Below, one piece after another: positions 1 to 7,139 of a stretch of 64,000 nt of DNA (the stretch's first letter is position 1; every line of letters starts with the position of its first letter). The stretch is from an uncultured Eubacteriales bacterium. Its GTDB lineage: Bacteria > Bacillota > Clostridia > Lachnospirales > Lachnospiraceae. The translations under genes and the position numbers were made by a program. The notes beneath the pieces were generated by a model. The model ran no database searches and had not been told where the DNA came from. It saw only the letters and a list, made by a program, of their open reading frames with translations. Where the stretch lies: positions 1 to 64,000 of the forward strand of contig CASDTX010000040.1 of assembly GCA_949283695.1 (NCBI GenBank), read 5' to 3'.

Positions 1-87
1 CAGAAGACGGATTTATGCTTGCATAAGAATCCGGCGGCTGACAGGCAGATGTGCTGAGCGCCAGTTCATGAGCAAAGAAGCGGCGCA

Positions 88-136
88 GCCGCAATGAGCA
101 CGTCAGTGCGGCTTTGCGAATGGCGCGGGCTGAACT
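88..136. repeat. Dispersed intergenic repeat, copy 1
   Basis: A stretch of about 49 bp with an internal imperfect inverted repeat (GCCGCA...GTGCGGC). It closely resembles 63105-63152 (shared blocks GCCGCAAT.AGCACG, AGTGCGG and GCGGGCTGAAC) and more weakly 47046-47085. It is non-coding and lies upstream of the Crp/Fnr gene promoter. Function unknown; it may be a relic of a small mobile or REP-like element. Confidence 0.5.
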
Positions 137-171
137 GATACTATTGTGTGTCTGTTTCGCAACTGGCGCGA

Positions 172-200
172 TTGCTATTTTGTCTGAAATCGCTTATACT
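172..200 (+). promoter_or_regulatory. Promoter of the Crp/Fnr-family gene
   Basis: TTGCTA (172-177), a 17-bp spacer and TATACT (195-200) give a good sigma-A type promoter 67 bp before the start codon at 267. The intergenic motif TAGCGTCAGTGTAC (199-212), which recurs elsewhere in the window, overlaps the end of the -10 and the expected transcription start. Confidence 0.6.
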
Positions 201-266
201 AGCGTCAGTGTACAAGTGGCAATAGATCGATGAAGAGGAGTCTGATTCTGGGAAGGTGGGAAGAAT

Positions 267-932
267 ATGAAGATGGAAGAGTCGATATTCGAACATGCAT
301 TTCCCTTCTGGGGAGAACTGTCAGAGGGGCAGCGTCAGGACGTACGCCGGCACGCTGCGGAGAATCTCTGCCCGAAGGGAACGCAGCTTCATTTCGGCGG
401 CGGAGAATGTGCAGGCGTACAGATTATCGTATCCGGCAGGGTCAGGGTGTTCATTACCTCCCCGGCAGGCGGGGACATTACGCTGTTCCGCCTTCTTGAC
501 GGAGATGTCAGTATTTTAAGCGCTGCCTGCATGCTGAACGGCATGGATGTGGAGCTGGACATGGAGCTGGAGACAGATGCTGTGATCTGCACGATCCCCA
601 AGAAGGTATACCGGAAGCTGTATGATGAGAGCGGATCGGTGAAAGACTACACGATGGAGATGATTTCGGAGAAGTTCTCAGATATCATGTGGCTGTTTCA
701 TCAGTTTGTGTTTTCAAATGTGGCTTCCCGTGTGGCGGGGGCGCTTCTCTCGCACAGAGGCCTTACAGGCAGCGACAGTCTGGCGGTCACCCACGAGGTC
801 ATTGCCCGGGATGCAGGCACAGCCCGTGAAGTTGTGACAAGGATACTGAAACAGTTTCAGACAGACGGGCTTGTGAAGCTGACCAGAGGCAGAGTGGAGA
901 TCTTGGACGCGGCCAGGCTGGGGAAGATCTAG
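267..932 (+). CDS. Crp/Fnr-family transcriptional regulator
   Basis: 221 aa. The N-terminal half fits a cyclic-nucleotide-binding-like beta-barrel (about residues 15-120). The C-terminal part (about 145-215) fits the winged helix-turn-helix of the family, with the recognition region around VIARDAGTAREVVTRIL. There is no Fnr-type N-terminal cysteine cluster, only scattered Cys, so an oxygen-sensing Fe-S cluster is not evident and the effector is unknown. The start at 267 follows a GGTGGGAAG ribosome site. Thioredoxin follows on the same strand 296 bp later with its own promoter, which hints at but does not prove a redox theme. Confidence 0.85.
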   Translation: MKMEESIFEHAFPFWGELSEGQRQDVRRHAAENLCPKGTQLHFGGGECAGVQIIVSGRVRVFITSPAGGDITLFRLLDGDVSILSAACMLNGMDVELDMELETDAVICTIPKKVYRKLYDESGSVKDYTMEMISEKFSDIMWLFHQFVFSNVASRVAGALLSHRGLTGSDSLAVTHEVIARDAGTAREVVTRILKQFQTDGLVKLTRGRVEILDAARLGKI

Positions 933-1172
933 TGCACTGACACGTTCACATTTCAACAAATGACTTGCCTGAATTTCCATCTGCTGCGTTGGCGTCAATC
1001 GACGTAGCCACCGCTACGCCTCATTCCTCCGCCTTGCAGAATGAAAATTCATTCTACGTCATTATGCTGAAAATGAACGTGACAGCACACTAGTACATCG
1101 TTTCGAAAATAACACCAGTACATTGTTCGTGTCGGGAAAGTGTGATTTTGTCACAGAAAAAGAATGAGAATG
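933..1172. other. Non-coding stretch between the Crp/Fnr gene and trxA
   Basis: I see no gene here. It holds a short palindrome (AGAATGA-AAAT-TCATTCT, 1038-1055) and runs such as CGACGTAGCCACCGCTACGCC (part-palindromic, around 1000-1020). The texture resembles a dispersed intergenic element more than a promoter region, but only one copy exists in this window. Confidence 0.35.
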
Positions 1173-1181
1173 TGGTATACT
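1173..1181 (+). promoter_or_regulatory. Extended -10 promoter of trxA
   Basis: TGG followed by TATACT (1176-1181) is an extended -10 element. A TTGTCA at 1149-1154 is too far upstream (22 bp) to act as a normal -35. The start codon lies 48 bp downstream, after a clear GAGGAGG ribosome site. Confidence 0.5.
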
Positions 1182-1228
1182 AAAACCATCCAGAAGAAAA
1201 TAAAATATCGCTATAGAGGAGGATTATC

Positions 1229-1537
1229 ATGGCAGTTGTGAAATTGACGACAGGGAACTTTGACCAGGAAGTAATGAACGCGGATCAGCCGGTATTGGTT
1301 GATTTCTATGCGGACTGGTGCGGTCCGTGCAAGATGATGGGACCGGTGGTAGAAGAAGTTGCGCAGGAGAACCCGGATGTGAAGGTGTGCAAGATCAATA
1401 TTGATGAAAATATGGAGATTGCCCAGCGCTACGGTGTGATGAGCATTCCTACATTTATCGCGTTTAAGAGCGGGGAGATGGCAGGAAAGCAGATCGGGGC
1501 AGTGCCGAAGGGTGCACTTCTTGATCTGGTGAAATAG
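1229..1537 (+). CDS. trxA: Thioredoxin
   Basis: 102 aa, a standard single-domain thioredoxin. The WCGPCK active site (residues about 29-34) and the cis-proline in SIPTF (about 73-77) are intact. It reduces disulfides of cytosolic partner proteins using electrons from thioredoxin reductase, which is not in this window. It is monocistronic: its own promoter lies upstream and a strong terminator starts 27 bp after the stop. The minus-strand ORF overlapping it is a shadow. Confidence 0.97.
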   Translation: MAVVKLTTGNFDQEVMNADQPVLVDFYADWCGPCKMMGPVVEEVAQENPDVKVCKINIDENMEIAQRYGVMSIPTFIAFKSGEMAGKQIGAVPKGALLDLVK

Positions 1538-1563
1538 ACAGGGCGCTTCAGGCGTAATCACAG

Positions 1564-1615
1564 GCCTCCGGCCGGCGGGATGACACAGATTCCTCCGGCC
1601 GGAGGCGTTGTTGTT
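1564..1615 (+). terminator. Terminator after trxA
   Basis: Perfect 12-bp GC-rich stem (1564-1575 with 1595-1606) with a 19-nt loop, followed by GTTGTTGTTT. It separates trxA from the convergent ABC-F gene. Confidence 0.75.
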
Positions 1616-1688
1616 TCGCGTGCCTGGCGGCGCACGTTTCTCAAGGATGCAAGGCTCAAGCCTGCCCGCTGGAGTTCTGCGGGCGGGG

Positions 1689-3197
1689 CTATAGGCAGAT
1701 CGTCTTAGTGGCCACGTTTTCCTGGAAAGCCCGGTCATGTTCGACGAAGAGCATGGTGGGGCGGAAGGTCCGAAGCAGTTCTTCCAGCTGCATGCGGGAG
1801 AAGAGATCGATAAAGTTCAATGGTTCGTCCCAGAGGAAGAGATGTGCCGGTTCACAGAGTGACTTGGCCAGCAGGACTTTCTTTTTCTGCCCTTCGCTGT
1901 ATTCTTCGATCCGTTTCTCGAACTGGACGCGTTCAAGGCCCAGTTTCCGCAGGACAGTACAGAACAGGGAGTAATCAACCCCGGATTCTGCCGCAAAGGC
2001 AGGCAGGTCTCCGCGAAGGCGGGAGGTGTCCTGAGAGATATAAGAAACCTTCAGCCCCGCAGCCTGGAAGACCTCTCCTGTGTGAGGGACAGGTTCGCCC
2101 AGCAGAAGACGGATGAGGCTGGATTTGCCGCAGCCGTTCTTCCCGCAGAGGGCGATGCGGTCTCCCTGCATGATCTCCAGGCTGAATCCGGACAGGAGCG
2201 GCGCCTGGGCGCCGCCGAAGTCACGGGGGTCTGCCTTCCGGTAGTCCACAGAGACGTCGTGAAACGCCGCCAGCCGCCTGCTGTGATGGGCGAGCACATT
2301 GAGCTGCAGACGGTCCAGAGATTCCACATCCTTAAGGAGGCCCTCTTTTTCTTGGACGGCATGTTCCTTTCTGCGCTCCAGTGTTTTGGCCCGTTTCATC
2401 ATCTTGGCAGCCTGATGGCCGATGTGCCCCCGGTCAGGCTTCAGGCCGGCGACCCGGGTTCCCACTTTCGTGCTTTCTACTTTATTGGACCAGCGGGCGG
2501 CCTGGCGGGCAGCGTCTTTGAGCTTCTGGATGTCTTTTTTCAGATGTTCATTCTGCTGCGCCTCCAGGGCGTCCCTGGCAGTTTTGTCCGCATACCAGGA
2601 GGAGAAGTTCCCCTTGCGGACTTCGATGCTCTGCCGGTTCAGGGCCAGGATATGATCCGCGCACCGGTCAATGAAGTCCCGGTCGTGGGAGACCAGGATG
2701 AAGCCTTTCTTCCCGGCGAGATAATCCGCCACCTTCTGGCGGGCCATGGCGTCCAGATGATTGGTCGGTTCATCGATCAGCAGGAAGGCGTGCTCTTTCA
2801 GGAAGAGTGAGGCGAGAAGGATCTTGGTCTGTTCTCCATAGCTTAACGTCGAGAACGGACGGTAAAGCACCTCCGGATCTATGTCCAGGAGATTCAGTTC
2901 CCGGATCAGCTCCCATTGTTCCATAGCAGGACTGCAGTTTTCTGCGATCTCATAGGTCATAAGAGACGGATCCTGGACCGGGAACGGGAAATATTCAAAC
3001 TGTACGGACGACGTAATGGTTCCGCTGTATTCGTATTCCTGCATGAGCAGCTTTAAAAGAGTGGTCTTCCCCTTGCCGTTGCGGCCGATGAAGCCAAGCT
3101 TCCAGTCTGTGTCGATCTGGAACGTGACATGCTCGAAGACCGGGTCAAAGCTGCCCTCATAAGTAAAACTGAGATCATTGATCTGTATAACAGACAT
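1689..3197 (-). CDS. Lsa-type ABC-F ribosome-protection ATPase
   Basis: 502 aa from the start at 3197, which has a strong AAGGAGGT site; the upstream ORF extension is discarded. Two ABC domains without membrane segments are joined by a charged helical linker. The first has Walker A GRNGKGKT (about 40-47), signature LSYGE and Walker B LLIDEPTNHLD. The second has GKNGCGKS, a degenerate signature YSEGQ and LFLWDEPLNFID. The length, the charged linker and the NFID variant of the second Walker B match Lsa(A)-like proteins, which displace lincosamides, streptogramin A and pleuromutilins from the ribosome. The actual drug spectrum is inference. A leader with a micro-ORF and terminator precedes it (3198-3532), typical of drug-induced attenuation. 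Confidence 0.88.
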   Translation of the reverse strand: MSVIQINDLSFTYEGSFDPVFEHVTFQIDTDWKLGFIGRNGKGKTTLLKLLMQEYEYSGTITSSVQFEYFPFPVQDPSLMTYEIAENCSPAMEQWELIRELNLLDIDPEVLYRPFSTLSYGEQTKILLASLFLKEHAFLLIDEPTNHLDAMARQKVADYLAGKKGFILVSHDRDFIDRCADHILALNRQSIEVRKGNFSSWYADKTARDALEAQQNEHLKKDIQKLKDAARQAARWSNKVESTKVGTRVAGLKPDRGHIGHQAAKMMKRAKTLERRKEHAVQEKEGLLKDVESLDRLQLNVLAHHSRRLAAFHDVSVDYRKADPRDFGGAQAPLLSGFSLEIMQGDRIALCGKNGCGKSSLIRLLLGEPVPHTGEVFQAAGLKVSYISQDTSRLRGDLPAFAAESGVDYSLFCTVLRKLGLERVQFEKRIEEYSEGQKKKVLLAKSLCEPAHLFLWDEPLNFIDLFSRMQLEELLRTFRPTMLFVEHDRAFQENVATKTICL

Positions 3198-3225
3198 AAT
3201 CGGATACCTCCTTCTAAACAAAATC

Positions 3226-3262
3226 AAAAAAAGGGACCGCGGGAAAGTGATCTCCGCGGTCC
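3226..3262 (-). terminator. Intrinsic terminator in the ABC-F leader (attenuator)
   Basis: On the minus strand a perfect 9-bp stem (3262-3254 with 3242-3234, GGACCGCGG/CCGCGGTCC) with an 11-nt loop is followed by one C and seven T (3232-3226). It lies 29 bp upstream of the ABC-F start and about 265 nt downstream of its promoter, so transcription would end before the gene unless the hairpin is prevented. This arrangement is established for several ABC-F resistance genes. Confidence 0.8.
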
Positions 3263-3352
3263 TCATGCTGCATACGGTATCCGGCGGGCCATGCACCCGG
3301 AACCCCCATGATCCGGGAGCGGGTCTGTCCGTCTGCGGTATGTATCTGACAT
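3263..3352 (-). CDS. Possible second leader ORF, 29 codons
   Basis: An ATG at 3352 opens a 29-codon frame whose TGA stop (3265-3263) directly abuts the 5' arm of the attenuator stem. A ribosome at this stop would mask the left arm of the terminator. However, the only ribosome site (AGGAAAG) is 17 nt away, so translation is doubtful. The peptide is Arg-rich and resembles nothing I know. Confidence 0.3.
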   Translation of the reverse strand: MSDTYRRRTDPLPDHGGSGCMARRIPYAA

Positions 3353-3458
3353 AAGAAGATGAAAATTACTTTCCTGCGCGTACACAGCAAACAGACAGAC
3401 CGGGCATCCGGGCTGCGGCAGAATTCAGACAACTGCTCTATGCTGTGCGTATTTGTAA

Positions 3459-3479
3459 TCAGCAGGAAATAATAATCAT
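3459..3479 (-). CDS. Leader peptide micro-ORF (MIIISC)
   Basis: Six-codon ORF ATG-ATT-ATT-ATT-TCC-TGC-TGA on the minus strand, with a GGAG ribosome site 8 nt upstream. It starts about 50 nt after the predicted transcription start of the ABC-F leader. Position, size and good initiation signal fit a drug-sensing leader peptide whose stalled ribosome would reshape the downstream hairpins. Self-complementary pieces in the leader (for example GGTCTGTC near 3382 with GACAGACC near 3326) offer alternative structures. Function is inferred. Confidence 0.55.
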   Translation of the reverse strand: MIIISC

Positions 3480-3532
3480 CTTGTCAGCTCCAATCTTCCG
3501 GAAGGCGTTCAGTCCTTCCTTATTCTTCCCAA

Positions 3533-3561
3533 AGAATAACAGACAGAAGAAATGTTGTCAA
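3533..3561 (-). promoter_or_regulatory. Promoter of the ABC-F leader transcript
   Basis: Minus strand TTGACA (3561-3556), 17-bp spacer, TATTCT (3538-3533). The -35 is perfect. Transcription would begin near 3526, giving a leader of about 330 nt before the ABC-F start codon. Confidence 0.75.
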
Positions 3562-3675
3562 CCCGAACTGTTACGTTACTTCCTGAATCTGTCTCTTCCG
3601 TGAACAGGATGAGCAGGCGTTTATCACATGCAGAGGTCCGCTTACGAAAAATACAGCACCGCCGGTCTGCATCTG

Positions 3676-3684
3676 TGGTATACT
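3676..3684 (+). promoter_or_regulatory. Extended -10 promoter of addBA
   Basis: TG at 3676-3677 followed by TATACT (3679-3684), 48 bp before the addB start. No good -35 stands 17 bp upstream; the layout is like that of trxA. Confidence 0.45.
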
Positions 3685-3731
3685 TAATGTCTGAACAGTC
3701 CATGCAGAATGAGTCATACAGGAGGCTTCAT

Positions 3732-6700
3732 ATGTCATTACAGTTTATTTTCGGCAGTTCGGGCAGCGGAAAGTCCCGCTGTCTGTACCGCAGGATCATA
3801 GAGGAATCAATGCAGCATCCGGAGAAGAATTATATCGTCCTTGTTCCGGAGCAGTTCACCATGCAGACCCAGAAGGATCTCTGCCTGGCACATCCCCGGG
3901 GCGGGATCATGAATATTGATGTCTTAAGTTTCGGACGCCTGGCGCACAGGGTTTTTGAAGAGCTGGGCCGGGATCAGCGGCCCATCCTGGACGACGAAGG
4001 GAAGAACCTGGTTCTGCGCAGGATTGCGGGGAACTACGAAGACGAACTGACCGTGCTGAAAGGAAATCTGAAGAAGCAGGGGTATATCAGTGAAGTGAAG
4101 TCCGTGATCTCCGAGTTCACTCAGTATGGAGTGGATCTGGAACGGCTGGACCAGATGATCGGCGTGCTGAGTCCGGACAGCTATCTCAGCTATAAGCTCC
4201 GGGATATCCGGAAAGTCTATGAAGGATTTGAGGAGTATCTGAGAGAACGGTATATCACAAAGGAAGAGATGCTGGATGTGCTCAGCGGCATGGTTCCTGA
4301 GTCGGAGATCCTGCGGGGAAGTGTTGTGGCGCTGGATGGTTTTACCGGATTTACCCCGGTTCAGGACCGGCTTCTCGGCGAACTCCTCCGGGTGTGTGAC
4401 CAGGTGCTGGTTACGGTGGAGATGGACCGAAGGGAAGACCCGTTTGTATATCGGCATCCCTACCAGCTGTTCGCGCTGAGCAAGCAGATGACGGCCACAC
4501 TGGTGAAGACGGCCCGGGAGGCCGGAACGGAAGTCGAAGATCCGGTCTGGCTGTACCGGGAGAATGGGGTTCCGTGGCGGTTTCGGGAGAATCCCCGGAT
4601 GGCCTTCCTGGAATCAGAACTGTTCCGGGGCTCCCGGCGGCAGTACCGGACAGACGCAGGCGGCAAGGAGACGTTTCCGGATGCCGTTTCTCTGCATGAA
4701 GCGCGCAATCCCAGAGGGGAGGCGCGGTTTGTGGCTGAGGCGGTCCGCCATCTGGTGAGGGAGAAAGGATACCGTTACCGGGAGATCGCGGTGATTGCGG
4801 CGGACATGAATGTGTACGCGGACGCCCTGGAGAAGGAGTTCAGGCTTTTTCAGATTCCGCTGTTTATGGACGATAAGAAGAGCATCCTGCTGAATGCCTT
4901 TGTAGAGTATGTGCGCAGCCTGCTGGCGATGGCAGAGCAGAACTTCTCTTATGAGAGTGTGTTCCGGCATCTGCGCACCGGCCTGTGCGGCTTCACAGAG
5001 GATGAGATCGACCGGATGGAGAACTACTGTCTGGCGCTTGGCATCCGAGGATATAAGAAGTGGCAGCAGGCCTGGGTGCGGCGGACAAGGGACGCGGGGG
5101 AAGAAGAGCTGGCAGCGCTGAATCATCTGAGAGTACGGTTTGTGGAGAAGACCAGCCCCCTGATGGCCGTGCTGAAGCAGCGGCGCAAGACCGTGCAGGA
5201 TGTGACACTGGCGGTCTATACGTATCTCGCCGGGGAGAAGCTGCAGGAGAAGCTGGCCGCCATGGAAGAGCAGTTCCAGGAGGCCGGTGAGCTCGCATTG
5301 GCCAAGGAATACGCCCAGATCTACCGGATCGTCATGGATCTGTTTGATAAGTTTGTGGAGCTGCTTGGCGGAGAATGGATCTCCATGAAGGAGTACTGTG
5401 AGCTGCTGGACGCGGGCCTGGAAGAGGCCAGAGTGGGCGTGATTCCGCCCAGCCTGGATCAGGTGGTGATCGGCGACGTGGAGCGGACCAGGATTAAGAA
5501 TATCCGGGCACTCTTCTTCGTGGGGGCCAATGATACCCTCCTTCCGGGAAATGCGGGGGCGCGGGGACTTCTCTCTGAGCGTGACAGGGAACAGTTCGAA
5601 GAGCAGCAGATCACCCTTTCCCCGGTGGCGAAGGAGAAGATTTATATCCAGAAATTCTATCTCTATCTGAATCTGACCAAGCCGTCAGAATATCTGTATC
5701 TGTCCTGGTCCAAGGTATCCGGGGACGGCAAGGCGCTGCGTCCGGCCTATCTCATTCCGGATATCCGGCGGATGTTCCCGGATATCCAGACTGTAGATGA
5801 GGAGAAACGTCCCCTGACTGCCCGGGAGATGACCCGGCGGACCGGCATCTGGACGGTGGCAGAGGGAATCCGGGACCGGCAGAGCGGAGTAAGCGCTGAG
5901 TGGAAAGAACTCTATACCTGGTTTCGGAAAGAGGAAGAAGGCAGGGAAGAGATCGGGAAGATCTTACGCGCGGCATTCCTGAAGAAACAGGGAAAGAGCC
6001 TGGGAAGAGAACGGGCGGCCCAGCTTTACTCCGATGTTTCCCGCGTCAGTGTGACCCGGCTGGAACAGTTTGCTGCCTGCGCCTGTGCGCATTTCCTGAA
6101 TTACGGACTGCGGCTCTCTGACCGGGAGGAGTACGGCTTCGAGGCGCTGGACCTGGGAAATGTGGCTCATCAGTCTCTGGAAAGATTCGCCAGGAAAGCA
6201 GACCGGGAACACTTAAGCTGGACCCAGATGCCGGAACAGAAGCGGGAGGAATTGATCGACGAGAGCGTGGAAGAGAGCGTTATTGACTACGGGAATACGG
6301 TACTTTTCAGTTCTGCGAGAAATGAAGATATGATCCGGCGGATTAAGAAACTGATCCGCCGCTCTGTGTGGGCGCTGACGAAGCAGCTGGCGAAGGGAGA
6401 TTTCGTCCCCAGCGGGTACGAGCTGAAATTCGGCAGCGGGAAGATCGACCGCATTGATACCTGTGAGGATGAAGACGGGGTGTACGTGAAGGTGACCGAC
6501 TATAAGACCGGGATGAAGAGCTTCGATCTTACAGCCCTGTACCATGGCCTTCAGCTGCAGCTGCCGGTATATCTGAACGCGGCGCTTCAGACAGAGAAAG
6601 CGAAACATCCGGGCCGGGAGATCATACCGGCCGGCATCTTCTACTACCGGATCCAGGATCCGGTTGTGCCGGAGGAGGACAGTGACGAAGCGGTGGAGCG

Positions 6701-7139
6701 GAGTATTCTGAAAGAGCTGAGACTGGATGGTCTGGTGAACGGGGATGAAGCTGTGCTCTCTCATCTGGAGCGGGATCTGTCCGGGTCTTCGGTGCTCTTC
6801 CCCATCGGGCGGAACAAGGACGGTTCTCTGAGCAAGAGTTCCCGGGCGCTGCCCCGGGAGGTCTTCGAGACGGTGCTGCATTACACGCAGAAGAAAGAGC
6901 AGCTCATGAAGGAAGAGATGTATGAGGGCAGAGTGGACGCGGCGCCCTATGAGCTGGGCGAGGCGACCGGCTGTGATTACTGCCCGTACCGGGATATCTG
7001 CGGGTTTGACCTGCGGATTGAAGGCTGTTCCTACCGGCGTCTGGAGAAATACTCTATGGAAGAAGCTGTGCAGAAGATGGAAGAAGTGACGGGAAAGACG
7101 GAGAACAAAGAGCAGGAAGAAGGAGACGGGATGCAATGA
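3732..7139 (+). CDS. addB: ATP-dependent helicase/nuclease subunit B
   Basis: 1135 aa from the ATG at 3732, chosen because AGGAGG (3720-3725) sits 6 nt upstream. AddB pairs with AddA to resect double-strand breaks for RecA recombination. The N-terminus has a Walker A GSSGSGKS (about residues 8-15) in a degenerate helicase fold. The C-terminal RecB-like nuclease has VTDYKTG, and the Fe-S cluster cysteines are visible as one Cys near FAACACAHF and the late CDYCPYRDIC. The length fits AddB of Firmicutes (about 1150-1170). It overlaps addA by 4 bp (ATGA), implying translational coupling. Confidence 0.97.
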   Translation: MSLQFIFGSSGSGKSRCLYRRIIEESMQHPEKNYIVLVPEQFTMQTQKDLCLAHPRGGIMNIDVLSFGRLAHRVFEELGRDQRPILDDEGKNLVLRRIAGNYEDELTVLKGNLKKQGYISEVKSVISEFTQYGVDLERLDQMIGVLSPDSYLSYKLRDIRKVYEGFEEYLRERYITKEEMLDVLSGMVPESEILRGSVVALDGFTGFTPVQDRLLGELLRVCDQVLVTVEMDRREDPFVYRHPYQLFALSKQMTATLVKTAREAGTEVEDPVWLYRENGVPWRFRENPRMAFLESELFRGSRRQYRTDAGGKETFPDAVSLHEARNPRGEARFVAEAVRHLVREKGYRYREIAVIAADMNVYADALEKEFRLFQIPLFMDDKKSILLNAFVEYVRSLLAMAEQNFSYESVFRHLRTGLCGFTEDEIDRMENYCLALGIRGYKKWQQAWVRRTRDAGEEELAALNHLRVRFVEKTSPLMAVLKQRRKTVQDVTLAVYTYLAGEKLQEKLAAMEEQFQEAGELALAKEYAQIYRIVMDLFDKFVELLGGEWISMKEYCELLDAGLEEARVGVIPPSLDQVVIGDVERTRIKNIRALFFVGANDTLLPGNAGARGLLSERDREQFEEQQITLSPVAKEKIYIQKFYLYLNLTKPSEYLYLSWSKVSGDGKALRPAYLIPDIRRMFPDIQTVDEEKRPLTAREMTRRTGIWTVAEGIRDRQSGVSAEWKELYTWFRKEEEGREEIGKILRAAFLKKQGKSLGRERAAQLYSDVSRVSVTRLEQFAACACAHFLNYGLRLSDREEYGFEALDLGNVAHQSLERFARKADREHLSWTQMPEQKREELIDESVEESVIDYGNTVLFSSARNEDMIRRIKKLIRRSVWALTKQLAKGDFVPSGYELKFGSGKIDRIDTCEDEDGVYVKVTDYKTGMKSFDLTALYHGLQLQLPVYLNAALQTEKAKHPGREIIPAGIFYYRIQDPVVPEEDSDEAVERSILKELRLDGLVNGDEAVLSHLERDLSGSSVLFPIGRNKDGSLSKSSRALPREVFETVLHYTQKKEQLMKEEMYEGRVDAAPYELGEATGCDYCPYRDICGFDLRIEGCSYRRLEKYSMEEAVQKMEEVTGKTENKEQEEGDGMQ

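Noticed and set aside
3214-3432. 72-codon minus-strand frame through the ABC-F attenuator
   Set aside because: Runs through the terminator hairpin and has no ribosome site; the six-codon ORF at 3459-3479 is a much better translated leader.
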